From NCBI GenBank assembly GCA_027563935.2, contig CM050449.1, positions 56,437,949 through 56,501,948 of the forward strand: a DNA stretch of 64,000 nucleotides, read 5' to 3'. Below, piece after piece: positions 21,108 through 32,178 of this stretch. A model generated the notes under the pieces. The model made no database searches, was not told where the DNA came from, and worked only from the letters and a program-made list of their open reading frames with translations. The position numbers were made by a program, and so were the translations under genes. The stretch comes from Costus lasius (Eukaryota > Streptophyta > Magnoliopsida > Zingiberales > Costaceae). The first letter of the stretch is position 1, and each line of letters opens with the position of its first letter.

Positions 21108-23448
21108 GTTGGCGTCTTGGGCGATTTCTTGAAGGCTTGGGCGATTTCTTGGAGGCTTGGAGGAAATTCTTCTTCCTCTTCCTTTTCCCTTGGCCGGCGT
21201 TCTTTGGTGTTTGGTGGCGCTTCTTCTTCCATTGGTGGCGACATTGGTGGAATTTCAAGGTCTTGGACGAGTTGTGTGGAGAGATTTTCATCTTGGTGTT
21301 CACGGTTCAAGATAATAGGTGAGTGGGGTGTCTTATTCGAATCCTATCAATTTGGTTGTGTTAGATGATACATTTGGTTGATTGGAAATTTTATCATGGA
21401 AACCGAAATTTTGCAAAGGAATATCTATCATAAAAACCGAAATTTTGCAAAGGTATATCTATCATGAAAACCGAAATTTTGCAAAGGTATATCTATCATG
21501 AAAACCGAAATTTTGCAAAGGTATATCTATCATGAAAACCGAAATTTTGCAAAGGTGTATTTATCATGAAAACCGAAATTTTGCAAAGGTATATCTATCA
21601 TGAAAACTGAAATTTTGCAAAGGTGTATCTATCATGAAAACCGAAATTTTGCAAAGGTGTATCTATCAGGAAAACCGAAATTCTGCAACATGAAATTTAA
21701 GGTATTCTTATATGGAGTTTAAGTAGCCTTAAATTAGTGATTTTTGAGCATGAAAATCTTATTAACTAGGATTTTAAATTGTAAGTAGATAATATACTAA
21801 GAAACCTTGGACTACATGTGGTATTATTGGAATTTTATGGATGCCTGATAAATGCTAAAAATGTCATAGGATTCATGATTGTTTCCCTATGTGCAGCATG
21901 TTATATATTTATGGCCATGTATCTTTGTTTGAGAAACTTGGGTGATAATTTAGCAAGGTTAAACCAAACTGATCAGCATGAAACCTAAGGACTCTACAAA
22001 ACATTATATGATTATGTGGTTTCAAATGTTATGTGTCGTGGTCTGTGTACCCATTATGGTTAGGACTAAGGCTAAGTGTAACTGTGTACTCAAGGGATAG
22101 TCTGTATGTGACATGTTAAGGGTTTGAGATTTCAGCCCTGTGTATTGTGATATGTGAGGGGTTGATGTTTCAGCCGCCTGTTGTGATTATTGTGATAAAA
22201 ATGACTATCCTAGAGTTTGGTCAACACTTAGGAGTCCACTTTTGTGAAATAAGATATAAGATGTGTCTAGTGGTTGTCCAGATAAGGAACCCTTTGGGAG
22301 AACGAGTGATTGATGCAAAGTGCCATGTCTTGGTCGGACAGGGGCCACCTCTTGATATTATCACTCTTAGACTCTTAGATTTTTGTGTTATGGGGTGGTG
22401 TAGATCAAGGTATCACATCTTGACCGGATGGGGATCACCTCTTGAGTCTACACACTGTCCATGTTTGTGTTGCATGTGATTTGCAGGCTTCTCCCAGTGC
22501 TTAGGCCAGAGCCGGGTTGGACCATAGTGGTCACTCTTGATTTATGCTGGACAACGACTAAGTGGTTGGTGTGTTTAGTTGGTTTAGAGTATGGCTCTAG
22601 AACTTTGGTTACTCTGGTGTGATATTTGTGTGATGCCTATACATCTAATTATTTATATGAGTTCTGTTCTTGATTTTCTGATTCTTTATTTTAATTATAT
22701 GTTGACATAACGTTCTGCTAAAGATTTTTAAAACAATCTGCATGTATCTTTGAGTGTATGTTATGGATGGTCGAGTGAGACTATCTACTCACTGGGCTGT
22801 GTAGCTCACCCCTCAATATTTTCAGGTGTAGAACAGGGGCGCACTACCTGAGTTAGCGTTTTATATGGGACTTGTGTTGATATGGATATTATGCTGGTTT
22901 GATGTATAAGACTTTTGTGCTTAGTTAACTGGGGCCGGTTGTGGCTAAACTTTGTGAACCAGTGTTGCCGGTTGTGGCAGTTTTGAGATTCTGATTTTTG
23001 TGTCACCGAGGGCTTTGGCCTGTTTTCGGTGTTTGATATCATTGATGTTAGTTATATGAATTTATTGAATCGATATTGTGGTTTTGCTTCGAACTTTCGA
23101 GTCGGTTTGTATTTGCGATCAGATTTGATATAAATGTGAACTTGCATATGTCTAGTGCAAGTATTGCCTGGTGGCAGGTACCCTTATGTGATTTATGGAT
23201 TTTACGGATTTTATATGGCTTTGATATAACTGTTGCCTTGCATATGTCTAGTGCAAGGATTGCGTGGTGGCAGGTACATTTATGAAATTGTGTTTCGTGG
23301 ATTTTCGATGTGTGGATTCTCGAAAATTTTCAGATCGACCTTTCCTGAACTTGGTTTTACTTAGCATGTGCATCGATCTTGTATGATAACATCCTGTTCC
23401 TTTGTGAATTGTGTTGCTTGTTTGGGGTTAAGATAACGGGATGTGACA
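21108..23448 (+). repeat. 3' LTR of B, right part
   Basis: Begins with the second GTTGG copy and continues B's LTR from the equivalent of 4490 to GGATGTGACA. It includes the 34-bp array at 21391-21688. With 11569-12012 it totals 2780 bp. It holds no genuine coding region. Confidence 0.95.
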
Positions 23449-24298
23449 ATGACACGGTCGACCAGCAATGCGAACATCGCCATGACCTCGGACACGGCCG
23501 TGCCACATCCCGTGAACGTCCCGGCTGAAATCATCACCACAGAACACGGCCGTGCCCCCCCCAACACGGCCAACCCGTGTCCGCCTCGGCCGAGAACCCA
23601 GAAGTCGAACATGCCCGTGATCTCCAACACGGCTAGGCTATAAACCATTATGTGGATTTCGGCCTCCGCGATCACGCCCGTGACGAGATGCATGGCTAGG
23701 CTGTAAACCATTGTGTGGATTTCGGCCCCCGCGAACACGGCCGTGACAGGAAGCACAGCCAGGCCGTGAACGACTCTGCTGACTCCAGACCACCTGTTCA
23801 CGCCCGTGCCTCCAAGCACGGTCCCGCTGTGCCCGCCCCAGCCAGGAGTCCAGACGGTGAACACGCCCGTGTTCTCCAACGCGGCCAGCCCGTGTTCGGC
23901 CCTAGAATGCAAAAAAGGTGTCATTTTCCATCCCGTTCGACGCTCGCAACGGTCCTCGCACCCCCCGGACCGTTTTGTGTGTGTGGTGAGCCCCTCATCA
24001 GCCACAAGTTGTCCCATCCGCTCCAACAACGTGGCTTCACCCGCATCCACGGAGTCCATTCATCCCCTCAACATCACAAGAGGGCCGCCCCAAGACCCGA
24101 CCTCAGATCGCTACAACAACCGAGTCCTCAATTCAGCCCAAGAGACCACCACCAATGTTCAAAATCAGCCCACGGTCAGCCACTTTTGCTGCTTCATAGT
24201 TGCGTGCTTGGAGATAGTGTAGCCCACCGAAGTCGGCCCGTTCAGCGGCCAACGCCTAGCTCATGCGCCCCATCACTTGGGCATATTCTCTACCATAG
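23449..24298 (+). repeat. GC-rich 3' non-coding tract of chromovirus L with 63-bp dyad array
   Basis: Seven CACGGCCGTG or CACGCCCGTG-like dyads start at 23493, 23545, 23610, 23673, 23736, 23799 and 23862. The last five are exactly 63 bp apart although the spacers have diverged. A second motif, CACGGCTAGGCTGT-like, sits mid-unit. On the minus strand 63 bp gives a 21-residue repeat in a 232-codon open frame (23361-24059), which I regard as a by-product. Similar text (GACACGGCTAAGCC) lies just left of element B at about 4015. The rest, to 24298, is unremarkable non-coding sequence. Confidence 0.7.
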
Positions 24299-24918
24299 TT
24301 GTTAGTTTACTTTTCAGGTTGTTAGCTTGCTTTTCAGGTTGTTAGAGGGCATCTTGACCCTCTTTTAGGAGGTTAGGGTTGGTTGTCTTATACAACAGCC
24401 CATGTGTTTGTCATGTGTTTCACCCCCTCCCTCTTGATCTATAAAAGAGGGCTGAGGGTTGTGTCTCTTTTAGCTTGGTGGTATTAGTCGCCTTCCCTCA
24501 CGCGAAGGCCTAGGTCCTCCAACTCCGAGGAACTCGCCTAGAGTTCCCTTGCTCCTGTAATCCGCTGCTTTACTGCTTTTAATCAAAACACCCGGAGAAC
24601 CCTCCCCGGGCTCCGGGTCCTTTGCAAACAAACTCGCATCCAGCTCATGTGCCTTCGGTGTAGCATCTTGGACTTGTGGACGGCTGCCCTCGTAGCCCCA
24701 TGGAGGTTCTGTTCGCATGCGCTTGCTTGCTCAAAAAAAAGTTGGCTCTATGCGTGAGGTGAGTAGTTTCCTTAGTATTCGAGCCGTTGCTTCTCCGCGC
24801 ATTTGGGTATTGCTCAAGAAATGTCTATTCGCCTTTCTCATCGATTTTCTCGTGGCTTCTTCATCCGCACGCGTTCTAACTTCTCTTGTCTCAAGACCCT
24901 CTTTCGTTCTCATTATCA
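24299..24918 (+). repeat. Probable 3' LTR of chromovirus L
   Basis: About 0.6 kb that starts near TGTTAG (three TGTTAG occurrences at 24299, 24318 and 24338 make the exact start uncertain). It has a TATA box TATAAAAG at 24440-24447 and ends ATTATCA, where Athila gag text begins beyond solo LTR M. Size and promoter fit short chromovirus LTRs. The partner LTR is outside the window, so termini are inferred. Confidence 0.5.
24440..24447 (+). promoter_or_regulatory. TATA box in L's LTR
   Basis: TATAAAAG followed by a purine-rich start region about 20-30 bases on, in the position expected for the U3/R border. Confidence 0.5.
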
Positions 24919-24921
24919 TGG

Positions 24922-27900
24922 TGTCACACCCCTAGAGGATGGTACTTTCATAATATAAAAAAAATTTGGCAATAGGTATCCAGGATCAAAACACGATAAC
25001 CTGATCAACATAGCTTATAAAATTTATTTTCCATCATCTAGGAGGTAACAACAATTCAAATAACCATTCAAAATTTCTCATTCTATTTATCAAAATCCTT
25101 ATCATAAAACCATACATCTTATTCCAAAACCATAGTATTTATTCCAAAACCACACTTATATTACAAACATCAAAATGAATATCATACATGAGTCATTTAA
25201 CTTTACACGCTCAATATTTCACAACCGTATAATCTCACACACAAGTCATGGATCTTCTCACACTTATCATACAAACATACTAACATCTTCATACATTAGT
25301 CATATGTTTACATGTTCAAAACATAAAACCACAACTCATTATCTTCCTTAAATTGTCCACATAAACTTGTAGCCCAAAGCTAACCTGTAAAGAGGTTAGA
25401 ATGCAAGGATTGAGCAAGAATGCTCAGCAAGTAATTAAGATGCCAAAAAGGAGAAGTATTCATAATAGATTTACACATGGTTCCACAAGTAATATCACAT
25501 GGAAACATAATAGTGACATGGAAAGCAATAGTGACATGATAAGCATAATACCATGGTAAGCAATAGTGACATGATAAGCATAATACCATGGTAAGCATAA
25601 CACAAGGTAGCAATCCAAAGATCACAAAGATAAATCAACTCAAAGTAACATAGAGTCACATGGTAAGCATGACGATCATAAGAATCAATCCAAAGAAACA
25701 TAGAGTCACATGGTAAGCATAAAGAACACAAAGAAGAATCAACCCAAAGATACATATCATACACAACATAGGGAGCATAGTGGGAAATCACAAATAACAT
25801 AAATGTTCCACATCTGGAAGCATATTCCACCCTCGTCAGGGTGAAACCCAAACATATATTTCGTCTGGAGCTATCATGGCTCCTCATATCAGAGATAGTG
25901 GGATTCAAGAGGTGGCTCCCATGGATTCAAGAGGTGGCCCCCATTATTTCTAATGTGGCACTTTGTTCCACAACTATCAATCTCTTCCCAGTTCTGGACT
26001 TTAAACAAACAAATGCCAGCTGGAGCTGTCATGGCTCCTCACATCAGAGATAGTGTGTTACAAGAGGTGGCTTCTATGGATTCAAGAGGTGGCCCCCATT
26101 ATTTCTAATGTGGCACTTTGTTCCATGTGGCACTTTGCTCCACAACTATCAATCTCTTCCCATTTCTGGGCTTCAAACAAATGCCGGCTAGAGCTGTCAT
26201 GGCTCCTCAAATCAGAGATAGTGGGATTTTGTTCCACAACTATCAATCTCTTCCTAGTTCTGGGCTTCATAGTCAAACATATGTTATTCCCACTAGCATT
26301 CATACATTAACAAATGGAAACCTACCAAAATGGGTTTATTGATATATGTATCAATCCCTCAAAGATGTGAACCTTAAAGTTCATAGATGAGATACATGTT
26401 GCTGATATACTCATTTCCAAATGGAAGAGAAATAAGTATCAATAAGCTCCACAAAGAAGACCATATAAGGAAGATACACATAGCAATGGTCATGTAATTC
26501 AAAATCAGAAAGTTGGAGCTTGTTTACCATGAACATTACATTCTTTATAAGAAACCATTTGGTATGATATTGGTGTCAAAACAAAGTTTTTCGAGTCTAG
26601 TTTTCAGGAAAACAAATTTGACTTAAAATGGAGCTCAATACATGAAGTTATGAGCTTTGAAATAGCAAGAGGTCAGAATCAGGACAATGATATTTCCAGA
26701 TTTAAAGGGTTAACTTCAAAAATCGAGTATAATTTCATTTCATATCCAAATCATGCAAATAAAGGCTCCAGGTGTAGGCTAATCAGTCTACTTGATATAC
26801 AAATGAAAATTAGGTAGCACTACTATCACAAAATCTGGACATATAGAGCACACACTAGATAAAGGTCCAAAGAGCAAAAGCAGATTTACTGGGTCAGAGT
26901 GGGCTGAGGAAACAAGGTAGATAAACTCTTCGAAAATACTCAGTAGCAGACCCAAAAGAAAGATAATTAAGTCTTCTTTACAATGAATCTGAGTTTATAC
27001 GATTTGGATCTTAGAGTCAAAAGTTATGAGCATTTTAATGCAGAAAGGTCAGATTTATTTTACATACGGATTCATAGTTGTCTAACATAACATTGATCAT
27101 TCTTCCAAGGGCCGAATTTAACAAAAAATCATAGAAATCAGAACCAAATTGAAGGCATACATGAAGTACAAGATCATTTTGCATACAATTGAAGTCAAAG
27201 GCAAACAACTACAAAGGAAGATTAAGAACTTGCCTTAGAAGATTACTCTCCACTTCTTTTCTCCCCTTTTCTTTCTTTTCTTCTTCCCTTTCCTTAGGGT
27301 TCGTTTTTCTCAGGTTAGGCACGACCAAAAGGGAGAAAATCTCAATTTTGTTCCATCTTTAGCTTATCATGCAAGAAACGATGAGGTGGAAGCAAGTGGT
27401 AAACTCAAGTACCATAAGGTGGCAAGGTGCTAACCCTTTTGCCCTTTGTTTTTAGTTCAATTTTCCCTTATGCCCTTTTTGTTTTTACTTGAATTTCTCC
27501 TAAAATTTCTTTTATCTCCCTCAAGCCAAATGACACATTCTTGTGGAAACCTTCATTTTTCTCTAATTTTTCCCTAATCAAAATCCTCTAGCATGAGGTG
27601 TCAAGGTGCTTGTCTTCTCATGCAAGCCATTAGGTGGCAACACTTGGTGCTTGTCTTCTCATGCAAGCCATGAGGTGGCATCACCTTATTAATGCCCCCC
27701 CTCATGAAATCATAAGCTGGTTTAGCTCTTCTCCCATCAACTATGAACGCATAACTTAGCTACTTCATCATTTAATACCAAATTCCCAAATAGCTTATCA
27801 TATGATAAATTTACTGTTTTGCCCAATTCTTTTCACAATATTCCCAATAAGTCCTAGTATAAATCTTGAGTTATACCATTATAAAAGGAACCTTGAATAT

Positions 27901-28056
27901 CACACTTAGCTAAAATTTAACTTCAAGAGTCCATACAAACAAAATAACTTAGTAGGTTTAGGCTTTATGCATTATGGCACCACTTGCTTTACTTTACAAG
28001 GCAACTTTGATTCTATCACAAAATGATAATAGTGATATTATTGCATGGGTATCACA
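24922..28056 (-). repeat. Solo LTR M (Ty3-gypsy, Tekay-like ends)
   Basis: 3135 bp bounded by TG...CA and flanked by perfect CATGG duplications (24917-24921 and 28057-28061), with no internal domain. Read on the minus strand it starts TGTGATACCC and ends GGGGTGTGACA, the ends usual for Tekay/Del LTRs, so the minus orientation is inferred. It is AT-rich and holds a three-unit tandem repeat (25867-26273). It arose by LTR-LTR recombination of a full element. Confidence 0.88.
25867..26273. repeat. ~160-bp tandem repeat inside solo LTR M
   Basis: Three units start GGAGCTATCATGGCTCCTC or near variants at 25867, 26022 and 26190. The first two are 155 and 168 bp; the third is shortened after ATAGTGGGATT. 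Each contains a GTTCCACAACTATCAATCTC block. Confidence 0.85.
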
Positions 28057-28136
28057 CATGGTCTAGTCCCCTAGAGTACAGAACTAAGGACCCCTACATC
28101 CGCTGTGTCACTCATCCACCCGGGCTACAGAGAAGC

Positions 28137-28965
28137 TTCCATCACAACCTGAAGTGAACCTGAGGGAGCATTGCAATGCAATGCAATCTCCACTCGAAGT
28201 GAAAAACAACTTGAAGACCCCAAGATGCCAAGTGATAACAGACAAGATGATGAGACACCAGAAACAAGAGAACCGAACCAAGAGAGGATGCTTGCAGAGC
28301 CTGAGACAATTGAAGAAGAACGGCCCTATGTGGGGCCACCAATCTACAAGCCCCCAATCCCATTACCACAGAGGCTAAACAAGACTAAGCTAGATCAACA
28401 ATTTGGTAAATTTCTAGAAGTTCTTAAAAAACTTTACATTAACATACCTTTTGTTGATGCCCTGTCGCAGATGCCCACCTAGCCAAATTTCTGAAGGACA
28501 TCTTGTCCAACAAAAGGAAGTTGGAAGAACAACAAGGATAGTTGCACTTACTGAGGAATGCAGTGCGATCATACAAAACAAGCTACCCAAAAACTCAAAG
28601 ACCCCAACAGTTTTTCCATACCCTGCCAGATTGGGGAGATGACATTCCAGTGGGCTTTACGTGATTTGGGAGCGAGTGTCAGCCTTATGCCTCTCTCTTT
28701 GTGCAAAAATCTGGACTTGGGAGACTTGAAGGCAATCAATATTTTGTTACAGCTAGTAGACATATCAGTTCACCGTCTCATTGGTATCATGGAAGTTGTA
28801 CCAATCAAAGTGGGAGATTACTTTGTCCCAACTGATTTCGTTGTTTTAGAGATAGATGAGGATGATAGGCTCTCTATCATTCTTAGGAGACCTTTTCTAG
28901 TCACAGCCGGTGCTATCATCGATATCAAAAATGGAAAACTAGATTTGAATATCGGTACAGTTTGA
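28137..28965 (+). pseudogene. Athila K: gag C-terminus and protease
   Basis: In shifting frames the sequence gives a proline-rich gag tail (KPPIPLPQRLNKTKLDQQFG and FGKFLEVLKKLYINIPF), a stop at 28479-28481, then the SALTEECSAI-like block. The protease follows from about 28615, with IPCQIGEMTF, the active-site region LGASVSLMPLS (Asp at 28659), and a flap/closing block IILRRPFL...GAIIDIKNGKL. The shifts near 28180, 28540 and 28560 show it cannot be translated as one product. It corresponds to the gag-protease joint of Athila polyproteins. Confidence 0.82.
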
Positions 28966-29039
28966 CATATTGGGTTCTTTGAAAAAAACCTTTTCTTACA
29001 GGTACGTGTTGCAGTGTAGATATCATTGAGAAAGCTGTA

Positions 29040-30372
29040 ATGCATATTGAACCTTACAAGGGAGAGGTGGATCCACTTGAGTTAAGTTTGATTAATGCTG
29101 AGGAGCAAGACATTGAAGAGCAAGCTAAAGACTATTCCAAACTTTTAGACTTATGCCCAATAATTGAGTCTAAGTCCTTGAAGTTAGAGGTGACATCTGA
29201 AGAGAATTTAGAGGAACCAGAGTCAAAGAAGATTGAATTCAAGAGTCTACCTAACACATTGAAATATGAATTCCTAGGTGATAACTCTACATGCCCAGTG
29301 ATAGTGAATGCTGAACTAAACAAAGAACAAATTGAACTCCTTTTAGGAGAACTCCGTCTTCACAAAAAGGTAATTGGCTATTCACTTGACGATATTAAAT
29401 GATTTCACCCTTCTATTTGCATGCACAGGATCTTACTTGAGCAAGATAGCAAGCCATCGATGGAATTTCAACGCTGATTGAACCTGCATATGAAGGAGAT
29501 TGTGAAGAAGGAAGTGCTCAAACTCTTGGATGCAGGGGCCATTTACCCATCTCTAACAGTTCCTAGGTGAGCCTAGTACATATTGTGAAGAAAGGTATTA
29601 CAATGGTTAAGAATGATTTTGACGAGTTGATACCCACACGCACAGTCACAGAATAGAGGATGTGTATAGATTACAGGAAATTGAATACGGCCACAAGAAA
29701 AGACCACTTCCCATTACCATTCATTGATCAAATGTTAGAAGACTAGCACATAACTCTTACTTTTGTTTTCTGGATGGTTTTTCAGATTTTTTCCAGTATC
29801 CATCCTAATGATCAACAAAAAATAACTTTCACCTTCCCTTATGGTACTTATGCATATAGGAGGATGCCCTTCGGCCTTTGTAATGCGGGCAATTATGATA
29901 ATTTTCGCTAACTACAATGAGGACTTCATGGACATATTCATGGATGACTTTTCTGTGTATGGCTTTTCTTTCAACCATTGTTTATCTAACCTTTCTAAAG
30001 TCTTACAGAGATGTGAAGAGGTGAACCTAGTGTTGAACTGGGAGAAATGCTACTTCATGGTTTAAGAAGGCATAGTCCTTGGCCATTTAATCTCTGAATG
30101 CGGAATTGAGGTATATAGAGCAAAGGTTGAGGCTATTGAAAATCTAAAGCTGCCTACAACAATCAAGGGAATCTGAAGCTTTCTGGGCCATGTCGAGTTT
30201 TATAGAAGATTTATCAAAGATTTTTTAAAAATAGCTCGTCCTTTAACAAATCTTCTTGCTAAGGATTCGATCTTTTGTTTTGATCAGGAATGCGAAGAAG
30301 CTTTTGTGAAGCTCAAGGAGGCCCTGATATCTGCACTCGTGATCCAACCTCCCGACTAGTCTTTACCATTTG
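29040..30372 (+). pseudogene. Athila K: linker and reverse transcriptase (many stops)
   Basis: An acidic linker (29040-29402) is followed by RT text with repeated stops: MCIDYRKLN near 29658, FPYGTYAYRRMPFGLCNA near 29835-29885, the catalytic-loop block FMDDFSVYG near 29938-29964, then LNWEKCYFMV, GHLISE and SFLGH. The catalytic FMDD matches the Athila variant of YXDD. TAG and TGA stops occur where Trp, Gln or Glu are expected, as in methylated, decaying elements. It is non-functional. Confidence 0.82.
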
Positions 30373-30929
30373 AATTTATGTGTGATGGAAGTGACTAGGA
30401 TGTGGGGGTTGTCTTAGGGCAAAGGAGAGACAAGAAGCTGCATGCTATATACTATGCGAGTAGAACCCTTGATGAAGCACAGATGAACAATGCCACCACA
30501 GAAAAGGAGCTACTAGTAATAGTGTTTACTTTCGATAAGTTTCGTTCATATTTAGTTAATTCAAAAGTAATAGTTTATACTGACCATGCAGTTATCAAAT
30601 ACCTAGTCAACAATAAAGATGCCAAGACAATACTAATCAGATGGATTATTCTCTTACAAGAATTTAATGTTGAGATTAGGGATAAGAAAGAGAGTGAGAA
30701 CCTTGTGGCCGATCACCTTTCATGGCTGGAAAGGGATGCTCAAAGGGACTCTAAAGAAGAGCTAGAAATCAACGACTCCTTCTCTGAAGAACACCTATTG
30801 GCTTCGCTTAGCCCACATGCCCCATGGTATGTGGATTATGTGAACTATATTGTCTATAATATTCTTCCCCCTAATCTCACTTTTCAGAAGAAGAAGAAGT
30901 TTTTGCATGACATGAAATCTTACTACTAG
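30373..30929 (+). pseudogene. Athila K: RNase H
   Basis: RNase H text from FEFMCDGSD (stop at 30397-30399) through [52 protein letters not shown] and ADHLSWLE, then a spacer toward integrase. The longest open piece is 30402-30929, closed by a TAG. It once degraded the RNA strand during copying and is now broken. Confidence 0.85.
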
Positions 30930-31920
30930 GACGATCTGTTTCTATACCGACGATGTGCTGATGGACTCTACAGACAATGTATCCCTGAGGTAGAGATAGC
31001 TAATATACTAATGCACTGCCACTCTTCACCATATGGAGGGCACGCTGGAGCAGCAAAGACGGCCTTTAAGGTCTTACAATCAGGTTTATTCTGGCCCTCT
31101 ATCTTTCATGATGCTCGACGATTTGTTCTTACATGTGATAGCTGCCAAATGACTGGAAATATTTCGAAGAGGGATGAACTTTCACTGACTGACATATTGG
31201 AAGTGGAAATATTGGATGTATGGGGGATTGATTTCATGGGACCCTTCCCATCTTCATGTGGCAAACAGTATATTCTAGTTGCTGTAGACTATGTGTCCAA
31301 ATGGGTTGAGGCTTCTGCAGGGGCTACTAATGACTCCAGGGTTGTTATGAAGCTCATGAAGAAAATAATTTTTCCCAAATTTGGTATTCCATGAATTTTG
31401 ATAAGTGATGGAGGTTCTCACTTCATCGAGCTGCGATTTAGAGCACTCTTAAAGAAGTATGGGGTAAATCATAAAGTTGTCACACCCTACTATCCTCAAA
31501 CTAGAAGTCAGGTGGAGGTTTCCAATAGAGAGATCAAGCAAATCTTAGAGAAGACTGTATCCAGATCGAGGAAGGATTGGGTACTAAAACTACCTGATGC
31601 TCTATGGGCTTATAGGACCGCATACAAGACCCCCCTAGGTATGTCTCCTTTCCAAATTATTTATGGGAATTTTTTCCACTTACCGGTTGATATTGAGCAC
31701 AGGGCATTTTGGGCTGTTAAACAACTCAACTATGACTTCAAGAGTGCCTGTGAGAAGAGGAAGCTCCAACTTGATGAACTAGAAGAGATGCGCCTCTTTG
31801 CATATGAGAATGCTAGGATTTGCAAAGCATGCACTAAACAATGGCATGATAAGCGCATCTTGAAGAAGGAGTTCCATGAAGGTGACAAAGTGTTGCTATT
31901 TAATTCGAGACTGAGGCTAT
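30930..31920 (+). pseudogene. Athila K: integrase, N-terminal and core part
   Basis: A zinc-binding HHCC segment ([12 protein letters not shown] ... TCDSCQ) is followed by a core with [11 protein letters not shown] (first Asp), a TGA at 31392-31394, LISDGGSHF (second Asp) and [15 protein letters not shown], where the third acidic residue is expected. Then come [18 protein letters not shown] and [11 protein letters not shown]. Text stops at 31920 in the GCTAT target of copia C and resumes at 61238. Confidence 0.88.
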
Positions 31921-32178
31921 TGAAAGTCCCCTATCACGAGGGGGCGAAACCCTAATAGGCGCATGCAGAGGTTTTAACACAGCGGAAAAGGTTTCTAGAT
32001 TGATGCATGCAGTATGATTAACTTTAAATTTTGTATACATGAGAATCGATCCTTACCGATGCCATTTCTTGGATGGCGTCTAGGAAGTAGAGAGTCAAAT
32101 GCTTCTCCTCCAAATGGTGCGCACACAAGGTGATCAATGCGCCTACTCCCTTAGTGCTCCTTGTGCTAGCAAGGTTCC
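31921..32178 (-). repeat. 3' LTR of C, U5-side part
   Basis: 258 bp matching 59573-59830. It is cut by solo LTR F at GTTCC, and the other 1407 bp are at 33877-35283. The terminal stem-loop is at 31928-31943. Confidence 0.93.

Larger units (their letters stand above)
4051..23448 (+). mobile_element. Ty3-gypsy Tekay-type chromovirus B (complete, interrupted by A)
   Basis: Element B has two LTRs of identical length (2780 bp once the copia insertion is removed), both TGTAAGATCC...GGATGTGACA. It also has an initiator-methionine primer site, gag, protease-RT-RNase H-integrase-chromodomain, and a polypurine tract. The flanking five bases are ATGAT (4046-4050) and ATGAC (23449-23453), a target duplication with one mismatch. 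The LTR pair differs at about 12 positions read by eye (for example 4504, 4760, 5104, 6239, 6316, 6473 and 6486 against their partners), roughly 0.4%. It interrupts element L. Confidence 0.93.
3354..24918 (+). mobile_element. Ty3 chromovirus fragment L (CRM/Galadriel/Reina-like), interrupted
   Basis: This older + strand element survives in two pieces, 3354-4050 and 23449-24918, separated by the complete Tekay element B. The left piece holds the C-terminal integrase. The right piece holds a GC-rich non-coding tract and a probable 3' LTR with a TATA box. Text on both sides of B is of the same CACGGC-rich kind, which supports one broken element. Everything upstream of mid-integrase is off the window behind LTR I. 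The exact chromovirus clade is inferred from a short protein segment only. Confidence 0.6.

Noticed and set aside
23361..24059. 232-codon minus-strand open frame with a 21-residue repeat
   Set aside because: Explained by a GC-rich 63-bp array read in a frame without stops; it starts and ends across unrelated element boundaries, including the end of B's LTR.
24717..24935. 72-codon open frame near the end of L's LTR as a small gene
   Set aside because: It overlaps an antisense frame, crosses into solo LTR M and has no recognisable motif.
28154..28482. Overlapping 75-103-codon frames as separate genes
   Set aside because: They are frame-shifted pieces of one Athila gag tail.
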